DNA from: XYD12-FULL-36-8 sp964391015
GTDB taxonomy: Bacteria; Bacteroidota; Ignavibacteria; Ignavibacteriales; Ignavibacteriaceae
Reading direction: 5' to 3'
Length of the DNA stretch: 64,000 nt
NCBI GenBank assembly: GCA_964391015.1
Contig: CAYMKU010000001.1
Location: forward strand, 1-64,000
Shown here: one piece after another, positions 26,502 to 36,208 of the stretch
How positions within the stretch are numbered: position 1 is the stretch's first letter
How the letters are laid out: each line of letters starts with the position of its first letter
Made by a program: the position numbers and the translations under genes
Notes under the pieces: model-generated
What the model saw: only the letters and a program-made list of their open reading frames with translations
Databases searched by the model: none
Told to the model about the DNA's origin: nothing

Positions 26502-26783
26502 TTAGCGAAGTGATTCTATCTTCGCCGCTAATTCGAAGTCTTTATTTGTAACGCCACCCTCGCTGTGTGTGGAGATCGAGATTTTCACTTTATTCCAACT
26601 ATAAAGCAGCATATCCGGATGATGATTCATTACTTCCGCTGCTTCTCCAATTTTGTTTAAGAATGCAAGGGCTTCTCTAAAATCTTTAAGTTGGAATTCT
26701 TTGATAATTTGTTCCTCGGAATAAATCCATCCAATGAGTTTATTCAGTTTACTTCTAATTTCATTTTCGCTAAGTAATGACAC
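26502..26783 (-). CDS. phhB: pterin-4a-carbinolamine dehydratase
   Basis: A 93-residue protein of the PCD/DCoH family, which dehydrates 4a-hydroxytetrahydropterin. The active-site histidines are in EVMNHHPDML near residue 53 and in SISTHSEGGVT near 75. The length is normal. No aromatic amino-acid hydroxylase is visible nearby; in many bacteria the protein acts in cofactor recycling or has a second role. It is followed by pyrE about 27 bases downstream. Confidence 0.9.
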   Translation of the reverse strand: MSLLSENEIRSKLNKLIGWIYSEEQIIKEFQLKDFREALAFLNKIGEAAEVMNHHPDMLLYSWNKVKISISTHSEGGVTNKDFELAAKIESLR

Positions 26784-26801
26784 GGCAACTCCGTTGGTTA
26801 G

Positions 26802-26834
26802 AAATAAAAAAGCGTATTAAAAATTAATACGCTT
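26802..26834 (-). terminator. intrinsic terminator of clpC
   Basis: On the minus strand a stem AGCGTATTAA/TTAATACGCT with a short loop (26811-26833) is followed by a run of T residues (26802-26810, read as A on plus). It lies 26 bases past the clpC stop codon. Confidence 0.75.
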
Positions 26835-26859
26835 CTAATTTAAGAATTATTTCGAGATT

Positions 26860-29364
26860 TTAACTCTCTTCTGAACCAGCACTTTCCTTTTCTTTATCAG
26901 GTATATCAATTTGTGATTCCTCATCAATAAATACAATGTGATCAGTATTCTCAAAATGCTTTGCAATTATTTTAGCGCCATCCTTAAATGAGCCCCTAAG
27001 TATTTCTTCGGCAAGTGGATCTTCAACATATTTTTGAATTGCACGTTTTAATGGTCTTGCACCATATTTCTGATCAAAACCCTTATCAACCAAAAAGTTT
27101 TTGGCCGATTGATCAAGGTTCAATTCCATTTTATTGTCGTGCATATTTTTGTACAAGTCCTTCAACTCAATGTCAATAATTTGAAGTATATCTTCTCTAT
27201 CTAAATTCCTAAAGACAATAGTTTCATCCAAGCGATTGAGAAACTCGGGATTGAACAATTTTTTCATTGCTTCTTCAACCGTATTTTTCAGATGAGAATA
27301 TCTATCTGCTTCCGATTCACCACCAAAACCATAAGAACCGATATTTTTAAGATCTCGAGTTCCAATGTTAGAAGTCATTATGATTATCGTATTCTTGAAA
27401 TCCACTTTTCTTCCAAGACTATCAGTAAGAACTCCATCATCCAATACCTGGAGAAGAATACTGAAAATATCTGGATGAGCTTTCTCAATTTCATCAAACA
27501 AAACAACCGAATAAGGACGTCTTCTAACTTTTTCAGTTAATTGACCGCCTTCTTCATATCCAACATATCCCGGAGGTGCTCCAACTAGTCTGGACACTGC
27601 AAATTTCTCCATGTATTCACTCATGTCAATTCGGATTAAAGCATCTTCAGAATCAAATAAATATTTCGCAAGTGCTTTACACAACTCAGTTTTTCCCACG
27701 CCTGTTGGGCCCAAGAAAACAAAACTTCCAATTGGTTTAGTGGGGCTTTTCAATCCCGCTCTTGTTCTTCTAATTGCCTTGGATAATTTTTCAACCGCTT
27801 CTTCTTGCCCAACGATATAACCTTTAAGTGCCGTTGCCATGTTCAATAATTTTTCGGACTCAGTCTGTGCTACTCTGTTAACAGGAATTCCCGTCATCAT
27901 AGCAACTACAGTAGCAATATCTTCTTCTGTAACATCATGAACTATGTCGCGGGTTTTCGCATCCCAATCACGCTTAGCAGTTTCAAGCTCATTCTGAAGG
28001 TTTCTTTCTTTATCTCGAAGACGAGCCGCTTCTTCATAATCCTGTTTTTTAACAACAGAAGTTTTTTCTGCACGAACTTTTTCAATTTCTGCTTCAAGAT
28101 CCAAAATTTCTTTGGAGACTTCAAAATTGCCCATGTGAACTCTTGAACCGGCTTCATCAAGAACATCAATCGCTTTGTCGGGAAGATGTCGGTCTGTAAT
28201 GTAACGGTTGCTTAATTTAACAGCCGACTCAATCGCTTCATCTGAATACTTTACATGATGATGTTCTTCATACTTGAATTTAATATTAGATAAGATTTTT
28301 ATAGTCTCGTCGTAAGTTGGCGGTTCAACCATAACCTTTTGGAAACGGCGATCTAAAGCACCATCAGTCTCAATGTATTTTCTGTATTCATCCAACGTTG
28401 TAGCGCCGATGCATTGAATATCACCTCGTGAAAGAGCAGGCTTAAACATATTTGAAGCATCAAGTGAGCCTGAAGCACCGCCTGCGCCAACAATTGTATG
28501 AAGTTCATCAATAAAAAGTATTACATCGCTTGCTTTTTCCAATTCATTCATTAATGCTTTCATTCTTTCTTCAAACTGACCACGATATTTTGTTCCTGCC
28601 ACAAGCCCAGCTAAATCAAGCGTAACCACTCTTTTTTCCTGAAGAATTCTTGGAACTTTTTTTTGAACTATCCTTAATGCTAATCCTTCTGCGATTGCAG
28701 TTTTTCCAACTCCCGGCTCTCCGATTAGTACGGGGTTATTTTTCTTTCTTCTGCTTAGTATTTGTGCTACTCTTTCGATTTCTTTCTCACGACCAATGAC
28801 AGGATCAAGCTTATCCTCATGGGCAAGTTTTGTAAGATCACGTCCGAAATTATCCAACACCGGAGTTTTAGTTCGTTCGGCTTTTTTATCAGAAACTGGA
28901 ATTGGTCCGGCTGGATCCTTTGGACTTTTACTGCTCAACATTGAATTTAACTCTGCTCGCGAGTTTTCATAAGTAACATTAAACTGATGAAGTATTTGGG
29001 TTGCAATATTGTCTTCATCCCTAAGTAGTGAAAGCAGAAGATGTTCAGTACCGATAACATCTGCTTTATAAATTTTTGATTCAATCTGGGTAATCTTCAA
29101 AACTTTTTCAGCTTGCTTTGTCAAAGGAATATTTCCGATGGTCATAGTTCCGCCAGCAGTTCTAACAGTATCTTCAATCGCTTTTTTCAGCTTAATTAAA
29201 TCACAATCGAGGTTTCTCAATATTCTAACTGCAACACCTTGTCCTTCTCTAATAATCCCGAGCAGCAGATGCTCTGTTCCAATGTAGTCATGCCCTAACC
29301 TTAAAGCTTCTTCGCGGCTAAGCCGAATTACTTCTTGCAATCTATCCGAGAAATTTCCGTCCAT
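26860..29364 (-). CDS. clpC: ATP-dependent Clp protease ATP-binding subunit ClpC
   Basis: An 834-residue Hsp100 unfoldase that feeds substrates to ClpP. Domain order: a double Clp N-repeat (1-145); AAA+ module 1 with GEPGVGKT near 215; a UVR/coiled-coil middle segment (KKQDYEEAARLRDKERNL) near 435, which marks ClpC rather than ClpA or ClpB; AAA+ module 2 with GPTGVGKT near 560; and a C-terminal D2-small domain. An SYGFGG segment near 700 is a candidate ClpP-docking loop. Upstream, the minus strand has a TATAAT-like box and AAGG before the ATG. ctsR/mcsAB regulators are absent nearby. Confidence 0.96.
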   Translation of the reverse strand: MDGNFSDRLQEVIRLSREEALRLGHDYIGTEHLLLGIIREGQGVAVRILRNLDCDLIKLKKAIEDTVRTAGGTMTIGNIPLTKQAEKVLKITQIESKIYKADVIGTEHLLLSLLRDEDNIATQILHQFNVTYENSRAELNSMLSSKSPKDPAGPIPVSDKKAERTKTPVLDNFGRDLTKLAHEDKLDPVIGREKEIERVAQILSRRKKNNPVLIGEPGVGKTAIAEGLALRIVQKKVPRILQEKRVVTLDLAGLVAGTKYRGQFEERMKALMNELEKASDVILFIDELHTIVGAGGASGSLDASNMFKPALSRGDIQCIGATTLDEYRKYIETDGALDRRFQKVMVEPPTYDETIKILSNIKFKYEEHHHVKYSDEAIESAVKLSNRYITDRHLPDKAIDVLDEAGSRVHMGNFEVSKEILDLEAEIEKVRAEKTSVVKKQDYEEAARLRDKERNLQNELETAKRDWDAKTRDIVHDVTEEDIATVVAMMTGIPVNRVAQTESEKLLNMATALKGYIVGQEEAVEKLSKAIRRTRAGLKSPTKPIGSFVFLGPTGVGKTELCKALAKYLFDSEDALIRIDMSEYMEKFAVSRLVGAPPGYVGYEEGGQLTEKVRRRPYSVVLFDEIEKAHPDIFSILLQVLDDGVLTDSLGRKVDFKNTIIIMTSNIGTRDLKNIGSYGFGGESEADRYSHLKNTVEEAMKKLFNPEFLNRLDETIVFRNLDREDILQIIDIELKDLYKNMHDNKMELNLDQSAKNFLVDKGFDQKYGARPLKRAIQKYVEDPLAEEILRGSFKDGAKIIAKHFENTDHIVFIDEESQIDIPDKEKESAGSEES

Positions 29365-29764
29365 TTTTTACCTTAAATCTGTTGTAATTATATAAACGCT
29401 TTTTCTTGCTTAAATGTTCATTTAAATATATAAATAAATAGCTAATACCTCAATTTAATGCGGATACATTAAGGTTAATTGATTCAAAACGATAACAATC
29501 AAGACTTAAACTGTCAAATTTGTAGTCAAAAAGGGGCAACAATTATACCACTAAGCTAAAATGTTCGTTTTATTTGTTTTGAAATTCGTTGCATTTCAAA
29601 ACCTATTTTGATACAGTTTATTATTCAATTCGAGTTCTAATTTTACATTGAACAGTAATAAAGATTTAACATAGGGCTGGCTGCTGGAGGAGGATTTTTA
29701 ATAAGTATCATTTGAATTAAAACCCAAAACCAATATTTTTAGCATCAAATAAAAACAAGATAAG
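29365..29764. other. intergenic region between clpC and cdd
   Basis: 400 bases with no protein gene, holding the promoters of two divergent genes. A tRNA-like degenerate sequence sits at 29493-29565 on the minus strand and is listed separately. A purine-rich GGAGGAGG run occurs near 29686-29693, too far from the cdd start to serve as its ribosome site. Confidence 0.5.
29493..29565 (-). pseudogene. degenerate tRNA-like sequence
   Basis: Read on the minus strand, 73 bases have tRNA-like landmarks. There is a D-arm-like TAGCTTAGTGGTA, and about 45 bases later a T-loop-like GTTTAAGTC. The two ends (AACATTT and GATTGTT) pair in six of seven positions. The D, anticodon and T stems pair poorly, and there is no encoded CCA. 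It looks like a decayed tRNA gene rather than a working one; no anticodon can be assigned safely. Confidence 0.3.
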
Positions 29765-30157
29765 ATGAATTATTCCCAACTTGCCGAAGAAGCAATAAAG
29801 GCAAAATCAAAAGCCCATCCTCCCTATTCAAACTTTCATGTTGGGGCTGCACTTCTAACTCAAGATGATAAGATTTATTACGGTGCAAATATAGAAAACA
29901 GCTCATACAGCTTAACCATCTGTGCTGAGCGAACTGCCATCTTTAATGCTTATTTAGAAGGTGAGAGAAAATTCAAAGCAATAGCAATTGCAAGTGATGC
30001 ACCAGATTTTTGTCCACCATGCGGTGCTTGCAGACAGGTGATTAGTGATCTTTGTGGAAATGTTGATGTGATAATGGTAAATCACAAAAAAGATATAAAG
30101 GTACTTAAACTTTCCGACCTTTTACCTTTTGCTTTCGGAGATAAAGACTTAGTATGA
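29765..30157 (+). CDS. cdd: cytidine deaminase
   Basis: A 130-residue zinc enzyme that deaminates cytidine and deoxycytidine to uridine forms. The zinc site is standard: CAERTAIF near residue 56 and PCGACRQV near 89. SNFHVGAAL and the NIENSSYSLT substrate segment are normal. It is the first gene of a nucleoside salvage operon; its stop overlaps the tdk start (ATGA). Confidence 0.95.
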   Translation: MNYSQLAEEAIKAKSKAHPPYSNFHVGAALLTQDDKIYYGANIENSSYSLTICAERTAIFNAYLEGERKFKAIAIASDAPDFCPPCGACRQVISDLCGNVDVIMVNHKKDIKVLKLSDLLPFAFGDKDLV

Positions 30158-30732
30158 TCGAATTCTCACCTCACTCAATGCCTAAAGAAACTGGATGGAT
30201 TGAAGTAATTGCTGGCTGTATGTTCAGCGGTAAAACTGAAGAACTTATCCGTCGTTTAAGGCGCGCGCAAATTGCAAAGCAAAAGGTGAAAATCTTCAAA
30301 CCAAAAATTGATGTACGATATTCAAACAATTCAATTGTGTCTCACAGCGAACAATCATTACCATCTTTGCTTGTGAGTGATGCTAAAGAAATTCTCTCCC
30401 TTTCAGATGATGCACAAGTTATTGGAGTTGATGAGGCACAATTCTTCTCACAAGAACTTGTTTCGATTTGCAATCAACTTGCTAATAGAGGAAAGCGAAT
30501 AATTGTTGCTGGTTTGGATCAGGATTACAAAGGGATTCCTTTCGAGCCGATGCCGCAGCTGCTTGCCGTTGCAGAGTACATCACAAAAACCTTAGCAATT
30601 TGCGTAGCTTGTGGAAATCCTGCCGACAAAACCCAGCGCAAAACTGCATCGGCTGAACGAGTTATTGTCGGTGCTGCAGATATTTATGAAGCACGCTGCC
30701 GAAAATGTCATTACATCCCAAACGAAAATTAA
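30154..30732 (+). CDS. tdk: thymidine kinase (type II)
   Basis: A 192-residue cytosolic kinase that phosphorylates thymidine or deoxyuridine. The P-loop is GCMFSGKTEELIRRL near residue 25, DEAQFF near 95 holds the Mg2+/catalytic residue, and the zinc-binding lasso has CVACG near 152 and CRKCH near 185. It overlaps cdd by 4 bases and precedes nupC by 8, indicating one operon. Confidence 0.95.
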   Translation: MIEFSPHSMPKETGWIEVIAGCMFSGKTEELIRRLRRAQIAKQKVKIFKPKIDVRYSNNSIVSHSEQSLPSLLVSDAKEILSLSDDAQVIGVDEAQFFSQELVSICNQLANRGKRIIVAGLDQDYKGIPFEPMPQLLAVAEYITKTLAICVACGNPADKTQRKTASAERVIVGAADIYEARCRKCHYIPNEN

Positions 30733-30740
30733 GGTGAATT

Positions 30741-32090
30741 ATGGATTTTGTACTTTCACTTTTGCGAGGAGCTTTAGGTTTACTTCTTCTGTTAGGAATA
30801 GCGTTCCTCTTCTCCAACAATAAACGCAAAATAAACTGGAGATTAGTTCTAACTGGAATAACAATACAGATAACTTTCGCAATTTTTATTATTCACAGCG
30901 AAACTTTACGTGGATGGTTCTTTCCACTTGGCTGGCCAAAAGATGTAATAAATTGGCTTGGTTCTGCAATAGTTAGCTTACTTGGTTTCACAATGGAAGG
31001 AGCAAAATTTGTATTTGGAAATCTCGCAATTAATAACGGGCCAGATAGTTTAGGATTCTTCTTCGCCTTTCAGGTTCTTCCAACGATAATTTTTGTTTCC
31101 TGCCTGACCTCTGTACTCTATTATCTGGGAATATTACAACTCGTTGTTAGAGGAATGGCGTGGGTGATGGCTAAACTTTTAGGAACAAGCGGTGCCGAGT
31201 CGCTGTCAAATACTGCAAATATTTTTGTCGGACAAACTGAAGCTCCATTGTTGATTAGACCATACATTAAAACTATGACAAACTCAGAAATTTTGACAAT
31301 TATGATTGGAGGAATGGCAACGATTGCTGGAGGAGTCATGGCAAGTTACATTCAAATGCTTGGTCAGTCTTTTGCAGATGCAAAAGGGATTGGTCTATCT
31401 GAAGGACAGATAAAATTTGCGATTCAACTTTTAGCTGCAAGCACCATGGCTGCACCAGCATCTTTGGTAATATCAAAAATATTATTCCCGGAAGTTGGCG
31501 ATCCAGTCACAAAGGGCACAGTAAAATTAAAAGTTGAAAAAAATGCCTCCAACATAATCGAAGCTGCCGCGACAGGAGCTTCTGATGGTTTACAACTCGC
31601 CTTAAATGTTGGTGGAATGTTGCTTGCATTTATTGCTTTAATTGCTTTAATAAATTATCTCCTAACGGGCTTAGGCGATTTACTAAACATGAACGCTTAT
31701 TTGCAATCAACCTTTGGTCAACCGCTTTCAATGCAATTGCTTTTCGGACTAATTCTAAAATATCTCGCATATGGAATTGGAGTTCCGTGGAATGATTCAT
31801 TACAATTTGGAAGTTTAATCGGAACAAAAGTAGTGCTTAACGAATTTGTTGCTTATTTAGATTTAGCAACCTTAATCAAAAACGGTGCAATGAGTGAAAA
31901 AGGAATTATGATGGCAACATATGCACTTTGCGGATTTGCAAATTTTTCTTCCATTGCAATTCAGATAGGCGGTATTAGTCCAATGGCGCCCGAGAGGAAG
32001 AAAGACATTGCAGCGCTTGGATTAAAAGCTGTTCTCGGTGGAACGCTTGCAACTTTAATGACAGCCACTCTTGCCGGATTGTTAGTTTAA
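30741..32090 (+). CDS. nupC: concentrative nucleoside transporter (NupC/CNT family)
   Basis: A 449-residue inner-membrane symporter that imports nucleosides with H+ or Na+. The CNT motifs are clear: FVGQTEAPLLIRPY near residue 165, the GG-rich MIGGMATIAGGVMASYI near 190, and PWNDSLQFGSLIGTKVVLNEFVAY near 350. It lies in the operon between tdk and the purine nucleoside phosphorylase and so supplies the pathway with substrate. Confidence 0.94.
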   Translation: MDFVLSLLRGALGLLLLLGIAFLFSNNKRKINWRLVLTGITIQITFAIFIIHSETLRGWFFPLGWPKDVINWLGSAIVSLLGFTMEGAKFVFGNLAINNGPDSLGFFFAFQVLPTIIFVSCLTSVLYYLGILQLVVRGMAWVMAKLLGTSGAESLSNTANIFVGQTEAPLLIRPYIKTMTNSEILTIMIGGMATIAGGVMASYIQMLGQSFADAKGIGLSEGQIKFAIQLLAASTMAAPASLVISKILFPEVGDPVTKGTVKLKVEKNASNIIEAAATGASDGLQLALNVGGMLLAFIALIALINYLLTGLGDLLNMNAYLQSTFGQPLSMQLLFGLILKYLAYGIGVPWNDSLQFGSLIGTKVVLNEFVAYLDLATLIKNGAMSEKGIMMATYALCGFANFSSIAIQIGGISPMAPERKKDIAALGLKAVLGGTLATLMTATLAGLLV

Positions 32091-32102
32091 TTTTAAAGCA
32101 GC

Positions 32103-32924
32103 ATGATAGATCTAAATTTTAAGTACAAAAATTTAATTGATGAGATCAAGGCATCAGCACCATTCAAACCTGAGCTGATGATAATTTTAGGAAGTGGTCT
32201 TGGTAATTTTGCCCAGAGTGTTGATGTAATAAAAACTATTTCAACATTAAGCTTACCGGATTATCCAAAATCAACAATTCAAGGACATGAGGGAAAAATT
32301 CATTTTGCTGAAATAGCTGGAAAAAAAACTCTGCTCTTCCAAGGAAGAATTCACCTTTACGAAGGTTACTCTATTTATCAATGTATATTGCCTGTCTTCA
32401 TTACTTATAAATTAAATTGTCGAAGGATTATCTTAACTAACGCAGCTGGTGGAATTAATAGATCATTCAAACCTGGTGATTTAATGTTGACTATTTCATT
32501 CAATGGCCTCATGTTGAAAAAGGAGCTAACCTCCTTAATTGGGATTGCTTCAGAGGAGGGAAGAAAAAATTTTTACAACCTGCCATCACTAAGCTTGAAC
32601 AGCAAAATAAAAGCTGCTGCCAAAACAGAAAACATCGAACTAAAAGAGGGAGTTTATTTTTACACCAAAGGACCCAGTTATGAAACACCTGCAGAAATCA
32701 GATTCATCTCAAAATTTGGTGGTGATTCCGTGGGTATGTCAACTGTTCATGAAGCAATTTATGCAGGATACTTAGGAATAGAAACTGCTTCAATTTCGTG
32801 TATTACAAATTTTGCGGCTGGTTTAACAGATGGAAAACTCTCACATACCGAAGTTACTGAAACCGCGAATTTAGTTCAGGACAAATTTGAACGTCTAATT
32901 AAAAAAATAATTCAAATTTTATAG
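32103..32924 (+). CDS. purine nucleoside phosphorylase (trimeric type)
   Basis: A 273-residue enzyme that cleaves inosine or guanosine with phosphate to base and ribose-1-phosphate. Motifs of the trimeric NP-II family: GSGLGNF near residue 32, GHEGKIHF near 62, TNAAGGIN near 115, GPSYETPAEIR near 195, and the base-binding Asn in CITNFAAGL near 242. The usual MSTVPE reads MSTVHE here, and the segment usually reading RDHIN reads ISFNG, so specificity may differ slightly. It closes the salvage operon. Confidence 0.9.
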   Translation: MIDLNFKYKNLIDEIKASAPFKPELMIILGSGLGNFAQSVDVIKTISTLSLPDYPKSTIQGHEGKIHFAEIAGKKTLLFQGRIHLYEGYSIYQCILPVFITYKLNCRRIILTNAAGGINRSFKPGDLMLTISFNGLMLKKELTSLIGIASEEGRKNFYNLPSLSLNSKIKAAAKTENIELKEGVYFYTKGPSYETPAEIRFISKFGGDSVGMSTVHEAIYAGYLGIETASISCITNFAAGLTDGKLSHTEVTETANLVQDKFERLIKKIIQIL

Positions 32925-32983
32925 ACACACTTTGAATTATCGCAAGATTATTGCTTTTTTGAATTTTATTTTAGCTGATTTCA

Positions 32984-33014
32984 TTGACTTTCAAGACCTA
33001 TCCTGATAATTTTG
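32984..33014 (+). promoter_or_regulatory. candidate Bacteroidetes-type promoter for secD
   Basis: TTG at 32984-32986 and TAATTTTG at 33007-33014 are 20 bases apart. This fits the TTG-N19to20-TAnnTTTG pattern of Bacteroidetes primary-sigma promoters. The secD ATG is at 33056. Confidence 0.4.
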
Positions 33015-33055
33015 TTGACCTTATTTTAATAAATCAACCTTAAAAGATTTAACTT

Positions 33056-34990
33056 ATGAAAGAATTTAGATTTAAGCTTATTATTATTCTTGCGGCGATT
33101 GTTTTGGTTGTTTATCTCCTTTGGCCTACATATAGGGATTATTCAAACACCAAAAATATAAATGAAACAGTTGAGAAAAAGCGCATTGAGCTGAAGAATA
33201 CCTATCCTGAATTGACCAAACAGGATCTACAAAAAAAATTAACTGCTGTTGAAGACAGCATAAGAGTTTCCGATCCTTCGATTGTTGAAGCAAGACAAAA
33301 AAGGATAAAGCTTGGTTTGGATTTACAGGGCGGAATGCGCGTTGTTTTGGAAGTAAACACTGCTAAACTTCTCGAAAAATTAGCAAAAAACCCTGATGAT
33401 GTTTTCAAAAAAGTAATGGCAGAAGCTGAAAAAGAAGTTGCCCTATCCGATGAATCTGTTGTGGATATTATAGGAAGAAAATTTGAACAACGCCAGATTA
33501 GATTAAGTCGTTATTTTGGAACAATACGAGAGGATGATGCCGATATTCTAAAAAAACTTAAGGAAGATGCAGATGATGCTGTAAATCGTGCAATCGAAAT
33601 TATCCGAAACCGTGTTGATCAATACGGAGTTTCAGAACCATCTATCAACAGGCAAGGTTCCCGAAGAATAATAGTTGAATTACCTGGAGTAGCCAAAGAG
33701 CAAGAAGCAAAGAATTTATTACAGGGTACTGCTTTACTTGAGTTCAGAATTCTCAAAGACCCTGAATTTGCAATTTCAATTATGCAAAAAATTGATAATG
33801 TGCTGGCAGGAAAAAACCTTGAAGACACTACAAAAATTGATACCACATCGACAGCTAAAACAGAAACTAAAGATACAAGTCTAATTGCCGCTGATACCAG
33901 TCAGAAAAAACAATTATCCGAAGAAGAATTCAAAAAAGAACATCCTTTTTTTGCCATTGCAATGTTAGACCCCCAAGGCAGATCTGCAGATGCATATGTA
34001 CGTGAAAATCAAAAAGCTATATTAGCTCAATATCTTAGCCGTGAAGATGTTCAGAAAGTTATACCGAATAATATTGAATTTATTTATTCAGCAAAACCGA
34101 TTGGTGCTGATAAAGGTGAAAATATTTATATGATGTATCTAGTAAATAAAGAACCTGAACTCACTGGCGGCGTTATTACTGATGCACAGGCAAACATTGA
34201 TCCGAATACTTCGTCTCCAATTGTTAGCATGGAAATGAATAGTGAAGGAGCAACAGAATGGGCAAGAATTACTGGAGCCAATGTAGGAAAGCGAATTGCA
34301 ATCATGCTAGACGGTGTTGCTTTCTCTGCTCCTGTTGTTCGTGGTAAGATTCCTGGTGGCAGATCTCAGATAGAAGGTATGGCAAATATGGACGAAGCAA
34401 AACTTTTGGAAATCGTTCTCAAAGCTGGTGCATTACCTGCTCCAGTTGATGTTATTGAAGAAAGAACTGTTGGACCTTCCTTAGGACAAGATTCTGTTCA
34501 AAGCGGATTTAATTCGTCATTAATTGGATTTCTTGCTGTTGGGTTGTTTATGATTATTTATTATCATAAAAGCGGTTCCATTGCAACTGTTGGCTTGATG
34601 TTCACTATCATGTTAATATTAGCAATTTTAGCTGGCTTCGGAGCCACCCTTACATTACCAGGCATCGCAGGAATAATTTTGACAATGGGTATGGCAGTAG
34701 ATGCGAATGTTCTTATCAACGAAAGAATTCGTGAGGAAGTTTCAACAGGTAAAACGATTAAAGCCTCAATTGATAGTGGATTTTCAAAAGCTTTTCCAGC
34801 TATAATTGACTCCAACATTACAACTTTTATAACGGGTTTAATTTTATATCAATTTGGAACCGGGCCTGTCCAAGGTTTTGCATTAACTCTCATGATTGGA
34901 CTTGTTACTAGTTTATTTGGTGCTTTATTCATTTCAAGATTAATCTTCAATATGATGATCGCAAAAGGAATGAAGATTAGTTTAGGTTAA
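33056..34990 (+). CDS. secD: protein translocase subunit SecD
   Basis: A 644-residue inner-membrane RND-type subunit that uses the proton gradient to help SecYEG export. An N-terminal helix (about 8-24) is followed by a periplasmic P1 region with LGLDLQGGMRVVLEV near 87 and IIRNRVDQYGVSEP near 190. A Thr/Lys/Asp-rich linker lies at about 262-295. Five further helices from about 480 carry the GMAVDANVLINERIREE motif. It is followed 25 bases later by secF. Confidence 0.96.
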   Translation: MKEFRFKLIIILAAIVLVVYLLWPTYRDYSNTKNINETVEKKRIELKNTYPELTKQDLQKKLTAVEDSIRVSDPSIVEARQKRIKLGLDLQGGMRVVLEVNTAKLLEKLAKNPDDVFKKVMAEAEKEVALSDESVVDIIGRKFEQRQIRLSRYFGTIREDDADILKKLKEDADDAVNRAIEIIRNRVDQYGVSEPSINRQGSRRIIVELPGVAKEQEAKNLLQGTALLEFRILKDPEFAISIMQKIDNVLAGKNLEDTTKIDTTSTAKTETKDTSLIAADTSQKKQLSEEEFKKEHPFFAIAMLDPQGRSADAYVRENQKAILAQYLSREDVQKVIPNNIEFIYSAKPIGADKGENIYMMYLVNKEPELTGGVITDAQANIDPNTSSPIVSMEMNSEGATEWARITGANVGKRIAIMLDGVAFSAPVVRGKIPGGRSQIEGMANMDEAKLLEIVLKAGALPAPVDVIEERTVGPSLGQDSVQSGFNSSLIGFLAVGLFMIIYYHKSGSIATVGLMFTIMLILAILAGFGATLTLPGIAGIILTMGMAVDANVLINERIREEVSTGKTIKASIDSGFSKAFPAIIDSNITTFITGLILYQFGTGPVQGFALTLMIGLVTSLFGALFISRLIFNMMIAKGMKISLG

Positions 34991-35015
34991 AAGGTCTTAA
35001 GGAGAAAATCAAAAA

Positions 35016-36155
35016 ATGCGTATATTCGAACATCTTAATGTTGATTTCATGGGTAAAAGAAAATTCTTTTACATCCTATCTACATCACTATTTTTACTCG
35101 GTATGTTAAGTATCGTTTTTCGTGGTCTTGAATTTGGAATTGATTTCAAAGGAGGATCGGAAATTATTCTGAAATTTGATAAACCAGTAAATATAAGCAC
35201 GTTAAGAACCGAAATAGAGAAAATTGGATTGGGAAGCATGGAATTAAAAACCTATGGCGGTGATAACACTGTTTTAATAAGAACTGAATTACAGACAATC
35301 CCCGCGAATATCTATCCAAAAGTTATTCAAAATATTCAAAATGAAATTGATAAGGCAATTCCAGGTATTGAAAGAAAAATTACCGATTCAACAGTTAACT
35401 CTGTTACTTTCAATTTCCCGAATCCCGATACAACAAATTTCATATCTGAAAAGTTATTTGCAGCAGGTTTTCAGGCAGGTAAAATTTCAGAAGAACCGAC
35501 AAATACAAAAGTGGGTGTTAGCATTGGAATTTCCGATTGGATAAAAGAAAACCTTCGGGAACAGATAAAGAATAATTCTTTCCAAGTTTTAAAAGAGGAT
35601 CAAATAGGACCTAAAGTTGGGAAGGAATTAAAAACAGATGCAATTTTAGCAGTGTTTCTTTCTTTGATTGGGATTTTGATTTATCTCGCTTTCAGATTCA
35701 AGTTTATTTTTGCATTGGGTGCCGTTATTGCATTGTTCCATGACGTGTTAATAACACTCGGATTGTACGCCATCCTTTACGGATTAATACCCGGTTTAAA
35801 TCTTGAAGTTGACCTTGCAATAGTCGCTGCGTTTTTAACTCTCGTAGGATACTCGGTGAACGATACCGTTATCGTTTTCGATAGAGTGAGAGAAAATCTA
35901 AAGATTCACAAAACAATGCCTCTTTTTGATGTATTAAACCTCAGTATTAATAGAACAATGAGCAGGACAGTTTTAACAGGCGGAACTACATTACTTGCAG
36001 TTTTTGTAATCTTAGTTTTTGGCGGAGAGGTTTTAAGGGCATTTGCATTTACTTTATTCTTTGGAATAATTATAGGAACGTATTCTTCAATTTTCGTGGC
36101 AAGCGCTATAGTCTTAGAATATGTTAATAAGACAAAGAAAAAAGTAGAATTTTAA
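35016..36155 (+). CDS. secF: protein translocase subunit SecF
   Basis: A 379-residue partner of SecD with six transmembrane helices. The GIDFKGGSEIIL motif is near residue 42, FHDVLITLGLY near 245, and GYSVNDTVIVFDRVREN near 280. The periplasmic loop between the first two helices is a little longer than in E. coli. It is co-transcribed with secD and ends at a clear terminator. Confidence 0.96.
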   Translation: MRIFEHLNVDFMGKRKFFYILSTSLFLLGMLSIVFRGLEFGIDFKGGSEIILKFDKPVNISTLRTEIEKIGLGSMELKTYGGDNTVLIRTELQTIPANIYPKVIQNIQNEIDKAIPGIERKITDSTVNSVTFNFPNPDTTNFISEKLFAAGFQAGKISEEPTNTKVGVSIGISDWIKENLREQIKNNSFQVLKEDQIGPKVGKELKTDAILAVFLSLIGILIYLAFRFKFIFALGAVIALFHDVLITLGLYAILYGLIPGLNLEVDLAIVAAFLTLVGYSVNDTVIVFDRVRENLKIHKTMPLFDVLNLSINRTMSRTVLTGGTTLLAVFVILVFGGEVLRAFAFTLFFGIIIGTYSSIFVASAIVLEYVNKTKKKVEF

Positions 36156-36178
36156 TTACAAATTATTTTGAGTGTTTA

Positions 36179-36207
36179 AAGCCGATGTCTGTCATCGGCT
36201 TTTTTAT
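36179..36207 (+). terminator. intrinsic terminator after secDF
   Basis: AAGCCGATG (36179-36187) pairs with CATCGGCTT (36193-36201) and runs into TTTTTATTTT. It lies 23 bases past the secF stop and just before the end of the convergent manA gene. Confidence 0.88.
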
Positions 36208-36208
36208 T

